6,762 nt of DNA from Nitrospira sp. UBA6909 (GTDB taxonomy: Bacteria > Nitrospirota > Nitrospiria > Nitrospirales > Nitrospiraceae): NCBI GenBank assembly GCA_002451055.1, contig DKBD01000128.1, positions 1,476 through 8,237 of the forward strand, in the 5' to 3' direction. The position numbers and the translations under genes were made by a program. Under the pieces are notes generated by a model that saw only the letters and a list, made by a program, of their open reading frames with translations, searched no databases and had not been told where the DNA came from. Of this stretch, positions 1-5,400 are shown in pieces. Each line of letters starts with the position of its first letter. Position 1 is the first letter of the stretch.

Positions 1-266
1 TTGTCGATCAACCCGGGAGGGCCGAACAGTCTCAGTGTCTTGCCGCGCCCCAAGGTCACACGAAGGAGGGTGTCGAATCCGATGAAGTGGTCCATGTGCG
101 TGTGAGAGATGAAGATGTCGCCGGCCCGCAATAATCTGGTGGGCCCCAACCCGTCATTGTGCCCGAGATCGAAAAGCAGGGCCCGCTTAGACCAGCGGAT
201 CTCCACATAGACACCGGGGTCGCCGAAGACGTCGTTGATCAGGTAGCTGGAAAATGATGGGTTCAT
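1..266 (-). CDS. MBL-fold metallo-hydrolase, RNase Z-like (N-terminal part, runs off the window)
   Basis: The visible 88 residues are the N-terminus of a metallo-beta-lactamase-fold hydrolase. Residues 51-60 read IFISHTHMDH, the HxHxDH zinc-binding signature (H55, H57, D59, H60). It is preceded by a beta-strand ending in LLFDLGHND, where many family members carry the first metal-site aspartate. The pattern is closest to RNase Z-like or phosphodiesterase-type MBL proteins, but the substrate cannot be told from this fragment. The start is well fixed: an in-frame stop lies 19 bases upstream (287-285) with no alternative ATG, GTG or TTG in between. A weak GAGGGCGAG purine stretch precedes it. The gene follows the CPBP-like gene by 31 bp on the same strand, so it is probably the last visible member of the TolC-led operon. 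The C-terminal part, with the remaining metal ligands, is outside the window. Confidence 0.85.
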   Translation of the reverse strand, partial: MNPSFSSYLINDVFGDPGVYVEIRWSKRALLFDLGHNDGLGPTRLLRAGDIFISHTHMDHFIGFDTLLRVTLGRGKTLRLFGPPGLID

Positions 267-297
267 TGTTGATTGAACTCGCCCTCATCGACGGCCG

Positions 298-1008
298 TCA
301 GCTGATCGCCGCCCGTACCGCCACATACATCACGATAACTTCGATCGCATGTGCGACGATGGTGATGGAGAGATTCCCTGTCCGCAGCCGGATGCTTCCC
401 CAGATCAGCCCATCCCACAACGCAATCCAATGAAGGTGTTGAAACGTCTGCACCATGAACGGATCGAACACAAATATCAGCGAACTCGTGAGCAGGGCAA
501 GAGGCGAGAGCCGCCGGCATAAGCCGGATTTCCACAGGCGTGACTCCAGCGCGGCAAGCCGGCCTAAAATGAAGCCTCGAAAGTTCAGTTCCACAAAGAG
601 TGCGATCACGACCGTGAACCAAGGGATCATGACCGGCAGGGGGAGCCGGCCATGCGGCGTCTGTTTCAAGAAGGTGATGTCGTATCCAAGAGAGGGATAG
701 ACCGTGAGAATGACGAACGCATTCACACCGCCGAGCACCAAGCCGGTGAGGGACCCCCAGCGCAGACCGCTCGCGAAGTTCGTTTTCTCGAGCCCTAGTC
801 GAAACGGAACGGCCTGGTTGCGGGAAGCCCAGAGAAACAGCGCAACGTAGGCGAGTAGCTGCGGGGTGAATTGAACGAGCATTCGGTCTTGGAGGGAAGC
901 GGGAAGGAGGTAATAGCCGACTGTTGCGGCAACGGGGAGCAGCCCCCATGCCGATCCCTGTTCCAAGGCGTGAGTCTGACGCGAGACTTGATCAGCCTCA
1001 GTGGCCAT
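298..1008 (-). CDS. CPBP/Rce1-like integral membrane protein with degenerate protease motifs
   Basis: A 236-residue polytopic membrane protein with about seven hydrophobic segments (roughly 22-38, 48-62, 82-105, 125-145, 168-184, 193-206, 212-232). The layout matches the CPBP (CAAX protease and bacteriocin-processing, Abi) family. Motif 1 is seen as VELNFRG at 139-145, the FxxxH motif region at 179-183, and RLRTGNL plus an H220 motif near the C-terminus. The usual catalytic residues are mostly missing. The family's EExxxR reads V139-E140-xxx-R144, FxxxH reads F179...P183, and HxxxN reads H220...V224. It is therefore probably not an active intramembrane protease of the standard kind, and may be a structural or binding homologue. 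The start ATG at 1008 lies 7 bp after the TolC stop, with GGAG 10 nt upstream. The close spacing suggests co-transcription. The family call is by motif layout only. Confidence 0.75.
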   Translation of the reverse strand: MATEADQVSRQTHALEQGSAWGLLPVAATVGYYLLPASLQDRMLVQFTPQLLAYVALFLWASRNQAVPFRLGLEKTNFASGLRWGSLTGLVLGGVNAFVILTVYPSLGYDITFLKQTPHGRLPLPVMIPWFTVVIALFVELNFRGFILGRLAALESRLWKSGLCRRLSPLALLTSSLIFVFDPFMVQTFQHLHWIALWDGLIWGSIRLRTGNLSITIVAHAIEVIVMYVAVRAAIS

Positions 1009-1015
1009 CCATCAG

Positions 1016-2581
1016 CTACTCCAATTGAAGAGTGTAGCGGTCCAACGTCGTCGCTTTGTGCCGTGCGAGATTCGAGAGCGACTTATTGTAATCGACGATG
1101 GCCCGCAGCTCGTTCGCCTGCGCCGTGGCCAGGTCGCGTTGGAAGTCGAGCACGAATCGGGTGATACTGAGCCCGACCCTCAGCCGTTCACGCTCGGCTT
1201 GGAGCTGCTTTTCGGCCATGAGGCGGGCGGACCTGGTGGTCTCGATGCGCTTGAAATCAGTCTGCACCCGGCGCACCGCTTCCCGAACCCCCACGATGAC
1301 TTGTTGGCGGATGCTGGTCAGCGTGGCTTCGGCATTCTTGGCCTCCAGTTGGCGCTTGTTGTAGGTGCTGATCGCGGCTCGGTTGCCGAGAGGATAACTC
1401 AGCACCATGCCGGCCCCGTAGTTGTAGAAATCGCCGCTGAAGTTTCTGCTGACGGAGTCGCCGTAGTCTGCGCCCAATCCGGACAGCCCGATCGTTCCTT
1501 GGAGCGAAAGGGTGGGGAGCAGTTGGTTACGGGCGAATTCCTTGTTGATCTCGCCCGACTCGACATTCTTCTTCGCTTGGATGATTTCAGGCCGCTGCTC
1601 AATTGCTGTGTCGATCACCTCCTGGAGGCTCAGGGGTTCAAGAACGGTGACGGGGGCGTCGGTGGGCGTAATTTGCATATCTTGCCGAAGACTCTCCTCT
1701 CCCGGGTTCAATAGTCGTCGAAGTTGATCTTCCTGGTCGTGGATCGTTCTCTCAGCTATCAAGACCTGTTCCACCCGCGAGGCGACGGCGGCTTCGGCCT
1801 GCAGGACATCCACGATGGACATGATCCCGGCTTTTTTCTTGGCGCGGTTGGACGCCAACAATTCTTCCGCTGCTTCGAGGGCTGTTTGAGCGACCTTCAG
1901 GTTTTCGTTCGCAAAGACAAGTTCCCAATAGGTTTGCTCGACCGACGCGATGACGGTCATGACGCGATCTCGAAACACATGGTGTTCCACCTGCGCATTG
2001 TTCTGAGCCACCTTGATGAACGTTTTGTTCAGCTCAATGCCGGCGTTGCGGAGCAGCGGTTGCGTGAGCGTCAAGGACAGGCCCCCTGTCCACGAGGGAT
2101 TGAACAAAAATCCTCTGGCGACGTCCTGGTTGACACTGGATCGTGACGGGCTATAGTTCAGATCCACATTGCCGCCCGTAATCAGGTTTTGGGTCGCATC
2201 CACAGTGACGGAATGACTGCGTTGATCGAAGATCTGGATCTGATTGAGGTTGGGGTTGGTACCCCCGAAGACCGGCCGGTTGAGGGGGTTCACGATTCGG
2301 TTGTATTGGCCATTGATGCTGAACGTCGGATCGAATTTCGATTGTTCGATGATGATGTCGGCCAGTCGGCTTTCTCTCGTGTGCCGGCTGATGCTGATAT
2401 CGAGGTTGTTTTGGAGCGCGCGAAGTGCCGCGTCGGCCAGTGAGAGGGTTTCGCGCCGCTCGGCGGGAACCTCCTTCGTCGCCTCTGATCCCCAGCCGGC
2501 GGCCGGCGTCGACATGGTCCAGAGGAGGGTGATCACGATTGCAAGGCGATCAAAACAGCGAGTCACAGGTCGGAGATCCAT
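1016..2581 (-). CDS. TolC-family outer membrane efflux/secretion channel
   Basis: A 521-residue outer-membrane factor of the TolC/OEP family, which forms trimeric channels through the outer membrane and periplasm for RND, ABC or MFS exporters. Residues 1-29 look like a signal peptide (hydrophobic core 14-22, likely cleavage near TPAA). Two OEP repeats follow, at about 46-290 and 317-510. Each contains a membrane beta segment with the typical proline (LTQPLLRNAG at 172-181, LSYPLGNRA at 394-402) and long coiled-coil helices (for example 208-290 and 405-470). The DVLQAEAAV stretch at 258-266 and the C-terminal RDLATAQANEL/YNKSLSNL are characteristic. The length is normal for the family. The start is supported by AAGGAGG five nt before the ATG. 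No adaptor (HlyD/AcrA) or pump gene is in the window; the linked genes are a CPBP-like membrane protein and an MBL hydrolase. Confidence 0.95.
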   Translation of the reverse strand: MDLRPVTRCFDRLAIVITLLWTMSTPAAGWGSEATKEVPAERRETLSLADAALRALQNNLDISISRHTRESRLADIIIEQSKFDPTFSINGQYNRIVNPLNRPVFGGTNPNLNQIQIFDQRSHSVTVDATQNLITGGNVDLNYSPSRSSVNQDVARGFLFNPSWTGGLSLTLTQPLLRNAGIELNKTFIKVAQNNAQVEHHVFRDRVMTVIASVEQTYWELVFANENLKVAQTALEAAEELLASNRAKKKAGIMSIVDVLQAEAAVASRVEQVLIAERTIHDQEDQLRRLLNPGEESLRQDMQITPTDAPVTVLEPLSLQEVIDTAIEQRPEIIQAKKNVESGEINKEFARNQLLPTLSLQGTIGLSGLGADYGDSVSRNFSGDFYNYGAGMVLSYPLGNRAAISTYNKRQLEAKNAEATLTSIRQQVIVGVREAVRRVQTDFKRIETTRSARLMAEKQLQAERERLRVGLSITRFVLDFQRDLATAQANELRAIVDYNKSLSNLARHKATTLDRYTLQLE

Positions 2582-2586
2582 GCATG

Positions 2587-2593
2587 CCTCCTT
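2587..2593 (-). promoter_or_regulatory. Strong ribosome-binding site fixing the tolC start
   Basis: The minus strand reads AAGGAGG here, followed by five bases and the ATG at 2581. A second ATG at 2585 lies only one base after the motif and is out of frame, so 2581 is the supported start. Confidence 0.8.
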
Positions 2594-2596
2594 GGA

Positions 2597-2626
2597 TCGA
2601 CAGGCGCTACGTCACCATACTATAAT
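2597..2626 (+). promoter_or_regulatory. Predicted sigma70 promoter of the secreted-protein gene
   Basis: TCGACA (2597-2602, five of six matches to TTGACA) is followed by an 18-bp spacer and a perfect TATAAT (2621-2626). Initiation would fall near 2633, only about two bases before the ATG at 2635. The message would therefore be almost leaderless from that start, or translation may begin at the internal ATG at 2647 or 2683. The box shares bases 2621-2624 with the leftward -10. Confidence 0.5.
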
Positions 2627-2648
2627 CTGTCGTCATGGAAACTGTCAT
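2619..2648 (-). promoter_or_regulatory. Predicted sigma70 promoter of the TolC operon
   Basis: Read on the minus strand, ATGACA (2648-2643, five of six matches to TTGACA) is followed after 18 bp by TATAGT (2624-2619, five of six matches to TATAAT). Transcription would begin near 2612 and give a leader of about 30 nt containing the AAGGAGG site of tolC. The -10 box overlaps the -10 box of the divergent rightward promoter. This is a consensus match read by eye, not measured. Confidence 0.5.
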
Positions 2649-3087
2649 GCAGGTTGTGCGCGCTCGCTTGGTCACGCCGGTGATGGATTATTGCTGGAAG
2701 CTGGCAAGCGGGGGCCTGTGCGTGCTGCTCTTCGCGACACTGTGCATGGCTTCGCCCGGCTGGGCTCAGAGTGTGTCAGGCGTGCGCGGATTTGGAGGCG
2801 GTGTCGCGCCGCTGGTCAAATTCCCCGGGGGGAGCCTGTATATTGACTCCCAGGGCACGCAGGGTTTTCTGTATACACCTGGTCAAAACTTTGAATCGTA
2901 TAGTTTCCGCAATCCATCCACAGGGCAGGCGTGGAGCGGAGCGGTAGGGACAATGGGGCCTCAGCTCACGATCGGGCTTATTCAAGGCGCCAATCAAACG
3001 GGGAGTTCCCTTGTGTTGCCAGGTCCGCCGCGGCAAACGGCTCCGCTGCTCCCCATTCAATCGACGATCCTCGACGATATCCCGTAG
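2635..3087 (+). CDS. Secreted protein of unknown function
   Basis: Up to 150 residues. I do not recognise a family. A hydrophobic segment at about 25-40 ending in PGWA-Q gives a clear type I signal peptide, with cleavage after A44. The mature part is about 105 residues, rich in Gly, Ser, Gln and Pro and poor in charged residues. It has beta-prone stretches (GGSLYIDSQGTQGFLYTP) and a proline-rich tail, as expected for a periplasmic or extracellular protein. The start is uncertain: ATG 2635 is almost at the predicted transcription start, ATG 2647 has GGAA six nt upstream, and ATG 2683 would give the most compact signal peptide. The gene is divergent from tolC with a shared promoter core, which may mean joint control. 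No terminator with a T-run is visible after the stop. Confidence 0.75.
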   Translation: METVMQVVRARLVTPVMDYCWKLASGGLCVLLFATLCMASPGWAQSVSGVRGFGGGVAPLVKFPGGSLYIDSQGTQGFLYTPGQNFESYSFRNPSTGQAWSGAVGTMGPQLTIGLIQGANQTGSSLVLPGPPRQTAPLLPIQSTILDDIP

Positions 3088-3251
3088 GTGTGTTCAGGAA
3101 GGTTCAGGCTGAGCCTCAGGCCGAGGGAAAAGTCCGTCGTCCGGAAGACAGTTGCTGACCTTCTCGCTCTTCTCTTTCTTCTCTCTCGTGCTGTGCATAC
3201 CCCCGCAGTAGCACGGCCGGTGCTTCCTGCGCAGACTGGTAGGTGCTGGAC
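3088..3251. other. Noncoding stretch with degenerate hexamer repeat, pyrimidine tract and small hairpin
   Basis: Nothing here looks coding. Bases 3101-3130 fall into six-base units (GGTTCA, GGCTGA, GCCTCA, GGCCGA, GGGAAA) that resemble a decayed hexamer tandem repeat. Bases 3159-3187 are pyrimidine except for one G. Bases 3205-3230 can form a hairpin (GCAG/CTGC outside AGCAC/GTGCT, loop GGCCG) lying 21 bases before the candidate small ORF. No T-run follows it, so it is not a standard terminator. I see no convincing promoter for the downstream genes. Confidence 0.5.
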
Positions 3252-3374
3252 ATGAACTCCAACAACGACAAAAATGCCATCCACCATGTTCTGGTTTTTT
3301 GTGATGAACGTGGCGTAGAAGTTTTGTACAGCGAAGAAAGGAGGTTCTTCGACCCGGTCACGTACACCAGGTAA
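3252..3374 (+). CDS. Candidate 40-residue small protein
   Basis: ATG at 3252 opens a frame of 40 residues ending in TAA. AGGTG at 3241-3245, six nt before the ATG, is a reasonable Shine-Dalgarno match. The product starts MNSNNDKNAIHHVLVFCDER and continues through a hydrophobic-acidic stretch to a C-terminus of FFDPVTYTR. It is soluble and mildly amphipathic, with no membrane helix and one cysteine. It resembles no family I can name. It lies 27 bp before the two-helix membrane protein gene on the same strand, so the two could form a small operon. The length is short enough that chance cannot be excluded. Support comes from the ribosome site, the otherwise empty interval, and the sensible amino-acid composition. 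Confidence 0.45.
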   Translation: MNSNNDKNAIHHVLVFCDERGVEVLYSEERRFFDPVTYTR

Positions 3375-3387
3375 AGGTCATCAATAG

Positions 3388-3395
3388 AAAGGAGG
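3388..3395 (+). promoter_or_regulatory. Very strong ribosome-binding site selecting a GTG start
   Basis: AAAGGAGG is followed by six bases and GTG at 3402. This fixes the start of the small membrane protein, since no in-frame ATG with a comparable site lies nearby. The nine-base string GAAAGGAGG also occurs 51 bases upstream (3336-3344) inside the candidate small ORF, where no start codon follows it. Confidence 0.8.
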
Positions 3396-3401
3396 CTCAT
3401 C

Positions 3402-3617
3402 GTGAGCAGGCTCAATTGGACTGGCCTCGTGATGTTGATATCGGCGCTCCTTTTTCCAGTCTTCTTTCCAGGAGAAATGGAGCTGCTCCTTGGAATAAAC
3501 ACGTGGCAGGGCACGTATTATGAGATGAACACGGGCGCGGTGATCGCGGTGGTCGCGTACTTGCTTGCCGGCGTTATGTTAACTTTATGGACGACTCGCA
3601 GTGATAAGGATGCTTGA
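3402..3617 (+). CDS. Small two-helix inner-membrane protein, unknown function
   Basis: 71 residues starting at GTG. Two hydrophobic segments, about 6-24 (LVMLISALLFPVFF) and 46-63 (AVIAVVAYLLAGVML), are separated by a short loop of about 20 residues containing GINTWQGTYYEMNTG. The C-terminus (TTRSDKDA) is short and charged. This is a complete small membrane protein rather than a fragment of a longer one, since the start has a near-perfect ribosome site and the stop is clean. No family is recognised and no active-site residues are evident. It may be co-transcribed with the 40-residue frame ahead of it. The gene converges on the M28 peptidase gene across a 93-bp palindromic interval. Confidence 0.8.
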   Translation: MSRLNWTGLVMLISALLFPVFFPGEMELLLGINTWQGTYYEMNTGAVIAVVAYLLAGVMLTLWTTRSDKDA

Positions 3618-3643
3618 CGAATTCTCTCCCTGCCTTTCTGCGA

Positions 3644-3675
3644 GGCGAGCGAAGCCGAGGGCCCGGCGGCTCGCC
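3644..3675. repeat. GC-rich two-part palindrome between convergent genes (possible REP-like element or bidirectional terminator stem)
   Basis: GGCGAGC (3644-3650) pairs with GCTCGCC (3669-3675). Inside that, GCCG (3654-3657) pairs with CGGC (3664-3667) around the loop AGGGCC. The structure is about 11 GC-rich pairs with a small internal loop (GAA opposite G). No T-run follows on either strand, so a standard intrinsic terminator is not shown. Its place between two gene ends is typical of REP-like elements or RNA-stabilising hairpins. Confidence 0.6.
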
Positions 3676-3689
3676 GAGGCGGGCGCGGG

Positions 3690-3712
3690 GAAGGGGGCAG
3701 TCCCCTGGCTTC
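3690..3712. repeat. Hairpin at the 3' end of the M28 peptidase gene
   Basis: GAAGGGGG-type left arm: GAAG (3690-3693) and GGGG (3694-3697). The loop is CAGT, and the right arm is CCCC (3702-3705), a TGG bulge, then CTTC (3709-3712). The outer arm overlaps the peptidase stop codon (3713-3711). It could terminate transcription or protect the leftward message from 3' decay. It lacks a T-run on the minus strand. Confidence 0.45.
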
Positions 3713-5240
3713 ACGGCTCATTCGCCAGCTTCCAGGTCAACGCCAGGACATACCGCGCGACGGTTTTGAGCACGTCGGGATCGATTGTGTCGGCAGTGTC
3801 AGTGGGCTGGTGAAAATGAGGGTGGACTCCACCGCTGACGACCGTGATCGTCGGGACTTCGGCTTCTTTGAAGGGCACATGGTCGCCGCCGGGGAAAAAG
3901 CCGAACAGGTCGAGTTGGCCGGACAATCCAGCAGCCTGGCCCGCCTCCATGGCGACATCCTTGTCCAGTCCAGTCACGCCGACCGTGAGCCGGCCGTTGC
4001 CGACTCCGGCATGATCGATATTGATCATGCTCTGTGTCGAAGTCAGCGGGACGATGGGTTGGGACACGTAGAGCCGCGACCCGAGTAATCCTCGTTCTTC
4101 TCCGCTGAATGAGACGAACAGAATGGAGCGTTTCGGTGCGGAGGGGGCCGACGCCAGAACCCGCGCGACCTCCAGCATCACGGCGGTGCCGGAGGCGTTG
4201 TCGTCCGCTCCCGCGAACATGAGGCCGCCTTGCCTGCCGAAGTGGTCGCGGTGGGCGCCGATGATCACGGTTTCCTGCGCGGCCGGAGAATATCCTCGAA
4301 TGAGCGAGAGCACGTTGTAGAGTGTTCCTGGTGACGACAGCGTGGTCCAACGCAGTCGTGCCGTCACGCCTGTCGCGAACGATCGTGATGTGCCGCTCTT
4401 GGAGATCTCACTCTGAAGATCGCGAAGCTGTTGGTTCCCTTGTGTTCCACTCTGGACGATCGCCTCGGCGATGTCGGTGCTGATCCATGCGCCCGGTAAT
4501 CGGGGTCCCTGGTCGGTGCCGGCATAAAAGGCGGTCGGCACGCCGGTGACTCCGCGACGAAGTTCGTACGGGGTCAGGACCGGACCTGTCGCAGTCAGGT
4601 AGGCGACGGCTCCTTTCTCCCTGGCTATCCGCTCCTTATCCCCATGCGCAGCGTTGCCTTTGTACGTGTTCGGTTTTCCACGAAGAAACAGGACAACTTT
4701 ATTCCGAACATCGACGTCGGCGTAGTCGTCCAATCCTTGGGCCGGGTCGGAGAGTCCGTACCCGACGAACACGATCGGTGCGAAAATCTCAGCCGATGGC
4801 GAATCCAAAATAGGCAAGAAATCAGACCCTATCTGTAGCGGAGGGTGGTCGGACGTCAGGCCGATGCGCAGAAGAGGATCGCGTTGGATCGTCTGTGTGA
4901 CGACCGGAGCGGTCTGTTTCCATTCCCGTTCAGGGAGGGGATTCGATCGGTTTTCAAGGGAAGAGGCGCCCAAGCCATGTAGCCGAAGATCGCTGAACCG
5001 GTCGGCTATGAATGTGGCCGACTCGTGATCGTCATCGGTACCCGTTTGTCGGCCGCCGAACGTTGGGCCGCTGAGTTCCTTGATATCCGCCAGCATCCGA
5101 TCGACGGAGACTTGTTCCAGCCCGCTCTCAAGCCAGTTGCCTGCGTAGATGGTTGAATCGAGGATCGCGCCGGTTGGCGCGCCTCCTATGATCGACGCAG
5201 CGCCGCAGATGGAGGCCAGGACAATCGTCGAATATCTCAT
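3711..5240 (-). CDS. Secreted M28-family zinc peptidase (aminopeptidase) with PA-like insert
   Basis: 509 residues, a full-length exported M28 metallopeptidase, predicted to remove N-terminal residues from peptides in the periplasm or outside the cell. Residues 1-25 form a signal peptide. Residues about 140-265 resemble a protease-associated (PA) insert (PIVFVGYGL, then DVRNKVVLFLRG). The catalytic domain spans about 305-505 and keeps all expected residues of the co-catalytic two-zinc site: H330 and D332 in GAHRDHFG, D346 in GADDNASG, E381-E382 in SGEERGLLGS, D409 in MINIDHAG, and H477 in HFHQPTDT. By family homology E381 is the catalytic base and H330, D346, E382, D409 and H477 bind zinc. 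The ATG at 5240 has only a weak CAGGC upstream. The gene appears to be a single transcription unit, divergent from the 84-residue protein gene. Confidence 0.93.
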   Translation of the reverse strand: MRYSTIVLASICGAASIIGGAPTGAILDSTIYAGNWLESGLEQVSVDRMLADIKELSGPTFGGRQTGTDDDHESATFIADRFSDLRLHGLGASSLENRSNPLPEREWKQTAPVVTQTIQRDPLLRIGLTSDHPPLQIGSDFLPILDSPSAEIFAPIVFVGYGLSDPAQGLDDYADVDVRNKVVLFLRGKPNTYKGNAAHGDKERIAREKGAVAYLTATGPVLTPYELRRGVTGVPTAFYAGTDQGPRLPGAWISTDIAEAIVQSGTQGNQQLRDLQSEISKSGTSRSFATGVTARLRWTTLSSPGTLYNVLSLIRGYSPAAQETVIIGAHRDHFGRQGGLMFAGADDNASGTAVMLEVARVLASAPSAPKRSILFVSFSGEERGLLGSRLYVSQPIVPLTSTQSMINIDHAGVGNGRLTVGVTGLDKDVAMEAGQAAGLSGQLDLFGFFPGGDHVPFKEAEVPTITVVSGGVHPHFHQPTDTADTIDPDVLKTVARYVLALTWKLANEP

Positions 5241-5284
5241 ATAGTGCCTGCGAGCTCTGAACGGGACCGAGCGCCGTGAGCGAA

Positions 5285-5293
5285 ACTATAGCA
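5285..5293 (-). promoter_or_regulatory. Predicted extended -10 promoter of the M28 peptidase gene
   Basis: The minus strand reads TGC-TATAGT (5293-5285), an extended -10 element with five of six matches to TATAAT. The hexamer 17 bp upstream (GCAATG) is a poor -35, which is usual when TGn is present. Initiation near 5278 would give a leader of about 38 nt. Confidence 0.4.
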
Positions 5294-5309
5294 CAGGAGG
5301 CACAAGCCA

Positions 5310-5339
5310 TTGCACCATCTCCACGTGACACGGTACTAT
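5310..5339 (+). promoter_or_regulatory. Predicted promoter of the 84-residue protein gene
   Basis: TTGCAC (5310-5315), an 18-bp spacer, then TACTAT (5334-5339) give a moderate sigma70 match. Initiation near 5346 would exclude the ATG at 5338 and leave a leader of about 55 nt ending at the GTG at 5401. A CACGTG palindrome (5322-5327) lies in the spacer and could be an operator half, though it is too short to be convincing. Confidence 0.35.
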
Positions 5340-5386
5340 GCGGCGATTGAGCGTATGTGAAGCGGGCAGCGTCGAGTGTATTCTCG

Positions 5387-5393
5387 AAGGAGG
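5387..5393 (+). promoter_or_regulatory. Ribosome-binding site deciding a GTG start over an upstream ATG
   Basis: AAGGAGG is followed by seven bases and GTG at 5401, in frame with an ATG at 5338 that has no Shine-Dalgarno sequence. The site argues for the shorter protein. Confidence 0.75.
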
Positions 5394-5400
5394 AGTTCCG

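Noticed and set aside
263..949. Leftward 228-codon frame overlapping the CPBP-like gene
   Set aside because: It is an alternate-frame shadow. It is rich in Arg, Pro, His and Cys, while the 298-1008 frame gives clean membrane helices and family motifs.
1001..1714. Rightward 237-codon frame opposite tolC
   Set aside because: It is antisense to a well-supported TolC frame, has no ribosome site of note, and shows no recognisable domain.
3116..3514. Leftward 132-codon frame across the 3088-3401 interval
   Set aside because: It includes a low-complexity Glu/Arg stretch created by the pyrimidine tract and runs antisense to the strongly supported 71-residue membrane protein.
5294..5300. Orphan AGGAGG on the plus strand
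   Set aside because: No ATG, GTG or TTG start at a suitable distance opens a frame of useful length. The ATT that follows leads to a stop within 14 codons.
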